NCBI GenBank assembly: GCA_015490055.1
Contig: WFYP01000126.1
Location: 1-5,491 of the forward strand
Origin: Nitratifractor sp.
GTDB taxonomy: Bacteria; Campylobacterota; Campylobacteria; Campylobacterales; Sulfurovaceae
Reading direction: 5' to 3'
DNA length: 5,491 bases
Part shown: positions 1-5,491 of the stretch, piece by piece
How the letters are laid out: every line of letters begins with the position of its first letter
Position numbering within the stretch: position 1 is the stretch's first letter
Notes under the pieces: model-generated
What the model was told of the DNA's origin: nothing
The model's input: only the letters and a program-made list of their open reading frames with translations
Databases searched by the model: none
Made by a program: the position numbers and the translations under genes

Positions 1-670
1 AGAGTAACCATGGAATAATCAACAACATCAAAGAGACAACAGGAAGCATCATATAAATCCACTCACCAAAAGAGAGCATAGGAAGATGATTATCTTCTAA
101 AAATCCTAATAGTATTAAGTTTGGAGGTGTTCCAATAGGAGTTAAAATCCCACCTACACTAGCACCATAGGCTGTAGCAAGAAGAAATCTAACTTTTAAT
201 TTTGGATTATCGCTCAGATATAATGCTATAGGCATTAGCATAAGCGTAATAGTAGTATTCGATAGAATCGAACTTAGTAGTGCAGAGGTTACAGATAAAG
301 CATATAAAATACCTAAAACTGTTTTTGGAAAAAGATTTAAAAGCTTTGCAGAGAAGTAGAGATGAAGCTTTACTTTTTCAATGGCTATTGCCAACATAAA
401 ACCACCCAAAAATAGGAAAATAATAGACTTAGAGTAGTTTGGTGTAACATGAGCTACATCAAGTATACCAAAGATAGGAAAGAGAATAATAGGCAAAAGC
501 GACACAACCCCCAACGGTAGAGCCTCATTTGTCCAAAGGGTTACAAGTAGAGCAACTAACCCTATCAAAAGTGATTGGGTAGCTGTAAAAAAAGACCAAC
601 TAAGTAGAGTAAAAAACACTCCAATAAATAGAGCAATAAGTACCCCTTTAAATTTAAATAAACTATTCAT
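1..670 (-). CDS. SLC13/DASS-family anion permease, N-terminal part
   Basis: Inner-membrane, probably cation-coupled, carrier of the divalent anion/sodium symporter (SLC13/DASS) family. Members move dicarboxylates, sulfate or related anions; the substrate cannot be read here. I translated the minus strand from the ATG at 668-670. The frame stays open for 223 residues and leaves the window, about half of the usual 450-500. Hydrophobic segments dominate. Family marks are WTNEALP (about 46-52, the DASS W-T-x-E-A-x-P signature), SNTTIT (137-142, the first Ser-Asn-Thr clamp that binds sodium and substrate in characterised members) and GTPPN (180-184). SD AAAGGA lies 5 nt before the ATG. It follows ilvC by 47 bp on the same strand with no obvious separate promoter, so co-transcription is likely. 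The second SNT repeat lies outside the window. Confidence 0.88.
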   Translation of the reverse strand, partial: MNSLFKFKGVLIALFIGVFFTLLSWSFFTATQSLLIGLVALLVTLWTNEALPLGVVSLLPIILFPIFGILDVAHVTPNYSKSIIFLFLGGFMLAIAIEKVKLHLYFSAKLLNLFPKTVLGILYALSVTSALLSSILSNTTITLMLMPIALYLSDNPKLKVRFLLATAYGASVGGILTPIGTPPNLILLGFLEDNHLPMLSFGEWIYMMLPVVSLMLLIIPWLL

Positions 671-704
671 AAAATTCCTTTTATATTATATATAAAGGAA
701 TTTT
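671..704 (-). promoter_or_regulatory. Perfect inverted repeat covering the permease SD
   Basis: AAAATTCCTTT (671-681) and AAAGGAATTTT (694-704) are perfect 11-bp arms around a 12-nt AT loop. On the minus-strand transcript the 3' arm contains the SD AAAGGA and ends directly at the ATG of the permease gene, so the folded form would hide the ribosome site. It sits just after the ilvC stop and could also slow or partly terminate transcription, but the stem has only two G-C pairs and no clean U tract follows. The repeat is seen in the sequence; the regulatory role is inferred. Confidence 0.5.
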
Positions 705-717
705 AACATAAATAAGA

Positions 718-1746
<1,029 letters not shown>

Positions 1747-1774
1747 TTATCCTTGGAGTTAAAAAAATTTCGCA

Positions 1775-1780
1775 ATTATA
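1775..1780 (-). promoter_or_regulatory. Sigma70 -10 box for ilvC
   Basis: On the minus strand the sequence reads GCTATAATTG, a perfect TATAAT ending 31 bp before the ilvC ATG. It predicts a short leader of about 24 nt, with no room for an attenuator peptide. The -35 region is weak (CTCTTA at about 1798-1803), which is normal in Campylobacterota, where the -35 element is poorly conserved. Confidence 0.6.
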
Positions 1781-1808
1781 GCGTAAGGGTGTTTAAGTAA
1801 GAGATAAA

Positions 1809-1861
1809 TTTTCTCTTTCTTCTTGTTTCTACGCAAGAGCGATGGGAACTAGAAAAGAAAA
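1809..1861. repeat. Long imperfect inverted repeat, REP-like
   Basis: The core is GTTTCTACGC (1825-1834), loop AAGA, then GCGATGGGAAC (1839-1849). As RNA it pairs along its whole length, with two G-U wobbles and one bulged A. The flanks TTTTCTCTTTCT (1809-1820) and AGAAAAGAAAA (1851-1861) extend the symmetry outward after a short mismatch. The shape resembles the GTTCCCACGC/GCGTGGGAAC hairpins scattered between genes in many bacterial genomes; that likeness is from memory. It lies just upstream of the ilvC promoter. Confidence 0.5.
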
Positions 1862-1865
1862 TAGT

Positions 1866-1880
1866 AGGACATTTTGTCCT
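1866..1880. repeat. Perfect AGGACA-TTT-TGTCCT palindrome
   Basis: Six-base arms around a 3-nt TTT. On the plus strand T's follow (TTTTAGCC), so it could be a weak terminator for plus-strand transcription, but no gene ends there. A diverged copy (GGAACACTTTGTCC) follows at 1901-1914. It could equally be a protein-binding site or a repeat remnant. Confidence 0.4.
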
Positions 1881-2094
1881 TTTAGCCCTTATTTTTAGGT
1901 GGAACACTTTGTCCAAATATTAATATATTCCGATAGAAAAAGACATTAACAATTTTTATAATTTTAGAATAGTTCACATAAAATATTTTAAATTATCATA
2001 TTTTCGTAATTAGGTGGATATTTATAGTGTCTTGATATTTAGTTATTTAAGATTGATGGGGATATAATGTCCTCTAATGAATAGTTAGATACTA

Positions 2095-2106
2095 AAGCGA
2101 ACGCTT
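2095..2106. repeat. Perfect palindrome AAGCG-AA-CGCTT
   Basis: Twelve bases with 5-bp arms. It is one of the few GC-containing patches in this AT-rich spacer and lies about 140 bp upstream of the antitoxin start. It could be an operator half-site pair or chance; nothing in the sequence decides. Confidence 0.25.
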
Positions 2107-2210
2107 CAAATTAAAAATATATTTTTTGAATAACCATAAGGAGAGAGGTAGTAGTGTTGTGGAATTTGATGGTGTTGAAATATTGAAATCAAGCCACCTA
2201 TCAATCTTTT

Positions 2211-2216
2211 TATAGT
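2211..2216 (+). promoter_or_regulatory. Probable -10 box of the toxin-antitoxin operon
   Basis: TTTTTATAGTAAAAT contains TATAGT (2211-2216), placed 30 bp before the antitoxin ATG, the distance expected for a short leader carrying the SD ATGGAG (2237-2242). TTGAAA occurs at 2183-2188, but its 22-bp spacing is too long for a classic -35, so the call rests on the -10 alone. Confidence 0.4.
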
Positions 2217-2246
2217 AAAATAAAAAAAATTAGCAATGGAGTAACA

Positions 2247-2504
2247 ATGCAATTAACATTAAATATACCTGACTTTGCCCCATTAACACTAAACAAAGAT
2301 ATTCAAGAGCTAAAACAAACCATTAAACTCAATACAGCCTTAATGCTTTTTAAAAATGCTAAATTTTCTATTGAACAAGCGAGTAATTTTGCTAATCTTT
2401 CACTTTATGATTTTATGGCTGAATGCAAGAGAAATCAAATACCTATTATCTCTTATGAAGAGAGTGAATTAGCTAATGAGCTAAAACTTATGAGTGGGAT
2501 ATGA
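2247..2504 (+). CDS. UPF0175-family antitoxin
   Basis: Likely the antitoxin of a type II toxin-antitoxin pair, expected to neutralise the PIN-like toxin encoded next and to bind its own promoter. It is 85 aa, normal for UPF0175 (PF03683). The family core is visible: an N-terminal strand LTLNIPD (3-9), a helix KQTIKLNTALMLFKNAKF (23-40), then SIEQASNFANLSLYDFM (41-57), which matches the UPF0175 helix-turn-helix-like pattern S-x-x-x-A-x-x-x-A-x-L-S-x-x-x-F, followed by KRNQIPI (61-67). The acidic tail YEESELANELK (70-80) is typical. The ATG has the SD ATGGAG 4 nt upstream. The TGA stop overlaps the toxin ATG (ATGA, 2501-2504), so translation is coupled. The family assignment is from motif recognition. 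Confidence 0.85.
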   Translation: MQLTLNIPDFAPLTLNKDIQELKQTIKLNTALMLFKNAKFSIEQASNFANLSLYDFMAECKRNQIPIISYEESELANELKLMSGI

Positions 2505-2971
2505 TACTTATTGCTGATAGTTCGGCATTGGTTGCTCTCTCGATTGTCGATAAATTGGATGTTCTTGAAAAACTTTTTGGAGAGGTTTATGTCCCAAGAG
2601 CTGTTTATGATGAAGTACGCAAAGAGAATAAATCGGAAGCATACAAATTAGCCCATTATTGTAAAAATAGAGTTTTAGATATTCAAACTAGTATTAATTT
2701 TAATATCACATTAGGAAAAGGTGAGAGTGAAGCTATTGTTTTATATACAGAACAAAATGCTGATTTTCTACTTTGTGATGATAAAAAAGCTAAAAAGTTT
2801 GCTCAAAGTTTTGGATTAAAAGTGATTGGGAGTTTAGGTATTTTACTAAAGGCTAAAGATGCAAATCTTATTGAGGAGATTGCTCCTTTTATTGAAATTT
2901 TGAGGGGTTCTCAGATTTTTATTGATGACAAGACCTGTAATTTGGTTTTAAAGATGGCAGGTGAAATATGA
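2501..2971 (+). CDS. DUF3368 PIN-like toxin (predicted ribonuclease)
   Basis: A predicted Mg2+-dependent RNase of the PIN superfamily, DUF3368 (PF11848) branch, the usual partner of UPF0175 antitoxins. It is 156 aa, full length for the family. Acidic active-site candidates are D6 in IADSSALVAL (4-13), E38 in VYDEVRKE (35-42), E75/E77 in LGKGESEAIVL (71-81) and D93/D94 in FLLCDDKKAKKFA (89-101). The DUF3368 mark GSLGILLKAK is at 110-119. All the expected acids are present, so it looks active. The start overlaps the antitoxin stop by 4 bp, and only a weak SD (GAGTGGG) lies in front, which fits coupled translation. The RNA target cannot be told from sequence. The TGA stop again overlaps an ATG, but that frame encodes only seven residues. 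Confidence 0.85.
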   Translation: MILIADSSALVALSIVDKLDVLEKLFGEVYVPRAVYDEVRKENKSEAYKLAHYCKNRVLDIQTSINFNITLGKGESEAIVLYTEQNADFLLCDDKKAKKFAQSFGLKVIGSLGILLKAKDANLIEEIAPFIEILRGSQIFIDDKTCNLVLKMAGEI

Positions 2972-2991
2972 ATATCTTGTTATCTCAATAG

Positions 2992-2996
2992 AAAGG
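2992..2996 (+). promoter_or_regulatory. Shine-Dalgarno AAAGG for the CoiA-like gene
   Basis: GAAAGG lies 9 nt before the ATG at 3006. This site decides the original start: the downstream ATG at 3087 has no purine-rich SD in front of it (the preceding bases read TGTAATTCTAAA). Confidence 0.55.
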
Positions 2997-3005
2997 TTAA
3001 GTTTT

Positions 3006-3836
3006 ATGCAATATGCACTTGTGGATGGAATTAAAAAAAAAGCTTTTTCTTGAGGACAGGGATTTTGTCCAATATGTAATTCTAAAATGACTTCAAAATG
3101 TGGTTCAAGAATAATTCATCACTGGGCTCATTTTAATAGAAAGCAATGTGACCCATGGTGGGAAAATGAAACAGAATGGCATCGTTCTTGGAAAAATTAT
3201 TTTCCTGAAGAATGTAGAGAGGTTTCTCATATTTCAGATAGTGGAGAAATTCATCGTGCTGATATAAAAACCACTACAGGCATAATAATAGAGATTCAAC
3301 ATTCGCATATGTCAGATGAAGAAAGAATATCCCGAGAGGAATTTTATCAAAATATGCTTTGGATTATTGACGGTTCAGTATTTAGAAAAAATTTTGATAT
3401 ATATCATATGTTACCTCATCCTCATTCTAAAATTGCTGATGATATTGTTTGGAGTAAAGCAAAACGACATTATAATGGAGCAAATAGAGGAATGTTTTTT
3501 CGTTTATCTGATGCAAGAAAAGAAAATCCTTTAATCAAAAAAGAAGAATTGAATTATGGTGTGGTACATTGGTATTCAGAAATTGAAGATGAAATAGAAC
3601 TATATTATGTAGGTCATCATCAATATGATTGGGTTAAACCTAGAAAAACATGGCTAGATGCAAAATGTCCTGTATATATTGATTTTGGTTATAATAATCT
3701 ACTAATTAAATTAGAAACATATGATAATTCAAAATTGCAATGTATACGCTATGTATCTAAAAAAAAGTTTTTACAAGATGTAATGAGTAAAAATAATATT
3801 GAAGATGTTACAACTATACCAAAGTTAAAAGGTTAA
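3006..3836 (+). pseudogene. CoiA-like nuclease gene with an in-frame TGA at codon 16
   Basis: The family is the competence CoiA-like nucleases (PF06054-type), predicted PD-(D/E)XK enzymes. CoiA itself acts in natural transformation, but many short relatives have unknown roles. Reading from the ATG at 3006 gives MQYALVDGIKKKAFS, a TGA (3051-3053), then GQGFCPICNSKMTSKCG and on without a stop to 3834-3836, 277 codons in all. Both sides of the TGA are in the same frame and both look like the family. C21 and C24 (CPIC) with H38/H39 and H42 (HHWAH) make a zinc-finger-like N-terminus. ENETEWHRSWK follows at 53-63. The nuclease core is HRADIK (83-88) with D86, then IIEIQHSH (94-101) with E96 and Q98, an E-x-Q variant of E-x-K. 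From memory, relatives carry a small residue such as Gly at the TGA position, so a GGA-to-TGA change would explain it. The gene lies 34 bp after the toxin and probably shares its transcript. Confidence 0.75.
3087..3836 (+). CDS. Residual open frame of the CoiA-like gene (249 aa)
   Basis: This is the stop-free part of the broken gene above, counted from its first downstream ATG. If translation restarts here, the product keeps the whole nuclease core (D59, E69, Q71 in this numbering) and the HHWAH motif, but loses the CPIC pair and with it the probable metal site of the N-terminal finger. No SD precedes the ATG, and the distance from the TGA (33 nt) allows only reinitiation. It is an automatic gene call more than a likely native protein. 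Confidence 0.45.
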   Translation: MTSKCGSRIIHHWAHFNRKQCDPWWENETEWHRSWKNYFPEECREVSHISDSGEIHRADIKTTTGIIIEIQHSHMSDEERISREEFYQNMLWIIDGSVFRKNFDIYHMLPHPHSKIADDIVWSKAKRHYNGANRGMFFRLSDARKENPLIKKEELNYGVVHWYSEIEDEIELYYVGHHQYDWVKPRKTWLDAKCPVYIDFGYNNLLIKLETYDNSKLQCIRYVSKKKFLQDVMSKNNIEDVTTIPKLKG

Positions 3837-3934
3837 CTCTTGCCAAAAGAATAGTCTATTTTTTACTTAGATTATAACTATTATTAATTGACATTTATTT
3901 GTATTTAAGAAGTAAGACATCTAACAAAACAGAG

Positions 3935-3970
3935 TAGCCAATAAATTACCTAGCGGAAATTTATTGGCTA
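3935..3970. terminator. Perfect 13-bp inverted repeat between convergent genes
   Basis: TAGCCAATAAATT (3935-3947) pairs exactly with AATTTATTGGCTA (3958-3970) around a 10-nt loop. It sits 98 bp after the CoiA-like stop and 72 bp after the ATPase stop (minus strand), where a bidirectional terminator is expected. No strong T run follows on the plus strand, and only a short TTTTG follows on the minus strand, so intrinsic termination would be weak. A repeat-element end is the other reading. Confidence 0.45.
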
Positions 3971-4042
3971 TCTTCGACCGTTATATAAGGAATTTTCTAC
4001 TCTTAGGGGACAGCCGTTTAAAATCTACCAATAATCTATTCA

Positions 4043-5233
4043 TCAATACAAAAACCCAAATAACCAAAGAGGAATCTTATTCCCAAATCCAGTTTCAATG
4101 TCGTCAGAGACCACAAAAGAGTTAGGTACATCTTTTATCTGTTTAAAGCTTTTGTTTTTACCACCCACTTCAAAAAGGTACTTCTCATCAACTAAAAAAT
4201 CCCCTTTTTTCGGAATAGATAAATCGTGATGACTCTTTAAAAATGTGGTAAAAGTCGTCTCTCGTATCATCCCAATAGTTGCTTGGCTACAGTAGCTATA
4301 GTTTAGGTTTGAATTGTTCAGATAGACCTTGTCAGGTTTAGAGAAGATATTATCTCCCTTTGATTTTGCACGAATAACATTAAAAATCTTTCCTCTATGC
4401 AGATACTCAAAATAGAGATAAAGTGTGTCTCGGTCAATGCCAATTTTATTACTTAGCTCTTGAATATTGAGTGTAAAAGGTTCAGAGGCACAGATGAGTT
4501 TTACCAATTTTTTAAGATTGACAATATACTCATATTTGATTTTAAAAATAGAGGGAATATCAACCTCTATGGCTGTGTTTATGGTCTCATTTAGTTTAAT
4601 GGTGTAGCGATTTGGGTTTTCAAAGTAGAAAGGATAGTAACCAAATTCAAAATACTCCTCCCAATACTCCAAAGGTTTAAGCTTGTTGGCAACCTCAAAA
4701 GCTATGTCGGTATGGTTCTCTAAAATGGTCTCTAAGCTATAAGCTTGAAGTGAAATATCGGTTTTAAACTCTAAAAACTCTCTAAAACTTAGTCCATTGA
4801 CTCTATAGATAAGAGCTCGACGAGTCAAATCGGCTTTTGCGTGTTCTAACTCTATAGCCGATGAGCCAGAGAAAATAACTTTTAGAGGAAGCATATCATA
4901 TATCTGTTTGAGTTCTATCTCAAAGTTTCTATATTTGTGTATCTCATCAATGGCTAAAATCTCTCCTCCCCTTAATGAAAACTCTTTTGCAATCTCAACC
5001 AAAGAGGTGTTAGACATAGCAATACTATCGGCACTAAGATAAAGTTTTTTAGAAAGAGAGGTAGGATGATTTTTAAGATAGTTTAAAATATAAGTTGTCT
5101 TTCCCACCCCTCTTGCTCCAATGATACCTATTAGTTTGTCGATATGGTCTATCTCTTTGTAGAAATATCGCTCACGAGGAGAGTCAGATAGCTGAATATA
5201 GAGTGAAGAGTTTTCAATTAGTTTCTTTAGCAT
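4043..5233 (-). CDS. AAA_14/DUF4143 family ATPase
   Basis: P-loop ATPase with an N-terminal AAA_14 domain and a C-terminal DUF4143 domain. The family is widespread in bacteria and archaea, often in accessory DNA, and its cellular role is unsettled. It is 396 aa and full length. Walker A GARGVGKTT is at 39-47 (K45, T46), Walker B ILAIDEIHK at 92-100 (D96, E97), a sensor-1-like stretch FSGSSAIEL at 121-129 and candidate arginines in LTRRA (136-140), then LSFREFLEF, typical of the family. A winged-helix-like segment around IQELSNKIGIDRDTLYLYFEYL joins the halves. The C-terminus has GDFLVDEKYLFEVGGKNKS, a D-x(n)-E-V-G-G-K arrangement resembling a PD-(D/E)XK fold, and ends PLWLFGFLY. The ATG has only a weak SD (AAAAAG) but a good -10 nearby. 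It stands alone, reading away from the rRNA operon. Confidence 0.9.
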   Translation of the reverse strand: MLKKLIENSSLYIQLSDSPRERYFYKEIDHIDKLIGIIGARGVGKTTYILNYLKNHPTSLSKKLYLSADSIAMSNTSLVEIAKEFSLRGGEILAIDEIHKYRNFEIELKQIYDMLPLKVIFSGSSAIELEHAKADLTRRALIYRVNGLSFREFLEFKTDISLQAYSLETILENHTDIAFEVANKLKPLEYWEEYFEFGYYPFYFENPNRYTIKLNETINTAIEVDIPSIFKIKYEYIVNLKKLVKLICASEPFTLNIQELSNKIGIDRDTLYLYFEYLHRGKIFNVIRAKSKGDNIFSKPDKVYLNNSNLNYSYCSQATIGMIRETTFTTFLKSHHDLSIPKKGDFLVDEKYLFEVGGKNKSFKQIKDVPNSFVVSDDIETGFGNKIPLWLFGFLY

Positions 5234-5251
5234 AATAAAACTTTTTATTTT

Positions 5252-5257
5252 ATTGTA
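5252..5257 (-). promoter_or_regulatory. -10 box for the ATPase gene
   Basis: The minus strand reads TTTTGCTACAATAAAA: an extended-type TACAAT ending 18 bp before the ATPase ATG, giving a leader of about 12 nt. A second candidate (TATATATAAT, 5281-5290) lies about 30 bp further up. A short leader fits the weak SD. Readthrough from the rRNA operon upstream on the same strand is also possible. Confidence 0.45.
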
Positions 5258-5402
5258 GCAAAATTCAGATTAGACTCCGAATTATATATAAATTTATTTG
5301 GTTATATTCTAAAAAGTTCAGTAGTATAATAGAATACATATTCAGGTAAAAAAATAAAGAATAATAAATTAAGAATCAAATATATTTTTAAGAAGTAAGA
5401 TG

Positions 5403-5422
5403 TGATAAAAAAAGAAAAAGAA
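5403..5422 (-). terminator. T-rich tract after 5S rRNA
   Basis: Just past the 5S 3' end the minus strand runs TTCTTTTTCTTTTTTTATC. No separate hairpin precedes it, so the closing stem of 5S rRNA itself may act as the terminator stem; its 5' side is outside the window. Such pyrimidine tracts commonly mark the end of rRNA operons. Confidence 0.35.
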
Positions 5423-5430
5423 TCCAAAGA

Positions 5431-5491
5431 GGCAGCGACCTACATTCCCAACTCAGACAGAGTAAGTATTATCGGCGATGGGAGGCTTGAC
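5431..5491 (-). rRNA. rrf: 5S ribosomal RNA, 3' half
   Basis: The minus strand reads AAGCCTCCCATCGCCGAT, then GGGAATGTAGGTCGCTGCC at its end. These match the 5S pattern of the loop-C side AAG-C, the CGCCGAT helix/loop-E strand and the conserved 3' close GTAGGTCGCTGCC. About 61 of roughly 118 nt are present; the 5' part lies past the right edge. The exact 3' end may be a base or two off. It implies 16S-23S-5S upstream on the minus strand. AACTCAGA also appears on the plus strand, but only the minus strand gives the correct 3' end. Confidence 0.88.

Larger units (their letters stand above)
1781..2246. other. Gene-free, palindrome-rich intergenic region
   Basis: This stretch lies between the divergent ilvC and antitoxin genes and holds no convincing gene. 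It is very AT-rich and contains a long imperfect inverted repeat (1809-1861), a compact AGGACA/TGTCCT hairpin (1866-1880), a related GGAACA/TGTCC copy (1901-1914), a TATAAT at 2063-2068 with no gene directly behind it, the palindrome AAGCGAACGCTT (2095-2106) and a strong SD-like AAGGAGAG (2138-2145) followed only by short open frames. The promoters of the two flanking genes lie at its ends. Its make-up suggests degraded mobile or repeat DNA, but no element can be named. Confidence 0.55.

Noticed and set aside
2968..2991. ATG overlapping the toxin stop, suggesting another coupled gene
   Set aside because: The frame ends after seven codons, and the real next start at 3006 has its own SD.
3033..3041. 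Run of nine A's just before the premature TGA, a possible slippage or phase-variation site that could rescue the CoiA-like gene
   Set aside because: Losing one A gives ...KKKLFLEDRDFVQYVILK and a stop; gaining one A soon reaches TAA. Neither enters the downstream family frame, so slippage alone does not repair the gene.
3051..3053. TGA recoded as an amino acid by an alternative genetic code
   Set aside because: The antitoxin, toxin and ATPase all end in TGA at natural lengths, and the organism looks like Campylobacterota, which uses the standard bacterial code.
3054..3070. GGACA/TGTCC as a third copy of the intergenic repeat
   Set aside because: These bases encode G-Q-G-F-C-P in the CoiA-like frame, including the first zinc-ligand Cys, so the coding explanation is simpler.
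3316..3534. Plus-strand open frame of 72 codons
   Set aside because: It is a shifted-frame shadow of the CoiA-like coding region, with no SD or recognisable domain.
3982..3996. TATATAAGGAATTTT resembling the repeat arm at 691-704
   Set aside because: It is a short AT-rich match with no second arm or gene beside it; probably chance.

Overview
The window is AT-rich bacterial DNA. Its ketol-acid reductoisomerase (ilvC), codon use and 5S rRNA 3' half point to a Campylobacterota species, roughly Sulfurimonas/Sulfurovum-like. The genus is an inference from protein flavour, not a database result. The genetic code looks standard, because three genes here (antitoxin, toxin, ATPase) end in TGA.

Layout, left to right. 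(1) At 1-670 on the minus strand is the N-terminal half of a SLC13/DASS-type anion permease that runs off the left edge. (2) At 718-1743 on the minus strand is a complete class I ilvC with its own sigma70 -10 box. It lies 47 bp upstream of the permease, and a perfect inverted repeat between them buries the permease's Shine-Dalgarno. (3) At about 1781-2246 is a gene-free stretch holding several palindromes, including a long imperfect REP-like one and a compact AGGACA/TGTCCT hairpin. (4) At 2247-2971 on the plus strand is a type II toxin-antitoxin pair: a UPF0175-family antitoxin followed by a DUF3368 PIN-like toxin, overlapping by ATGA. (5) At 3006-3836 on the plus strand, 34 bp after the toxin, is a CoiA-like nuclease gene interrupted by one in-frame TGA at codon 16. 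Its SD, start, zinc-finger-like N-terminus and PD-(D/E)XK-like core are otherwise intact. (6) At 3837-4042 is a convergent intergenic region with a perfect 13-bp-arm inverted repeat. (7) At 4043-5233 on the minus strand is a complete AAA_14/DUF4143 ATPase. (8) At 5431-5491 on the minus strand is the 3' half of a 5S rRNA, so an rRNA operon lies off the right edge and reads toward the ATPase.

The picture is housekeeping DNA on both sides (ilvC and transporter on the left, rRNA operon on the right) with an accessory block between. The toxin-antitoxin pair and the CoiA-like gene are probably one transcript from a promoter near 2211. The ATPase is transcribed toward them. The strongest observation is the nearly intact CoiA-like gene broken by a single nonsense codon. 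I do not see a clearly new multi-gene system.
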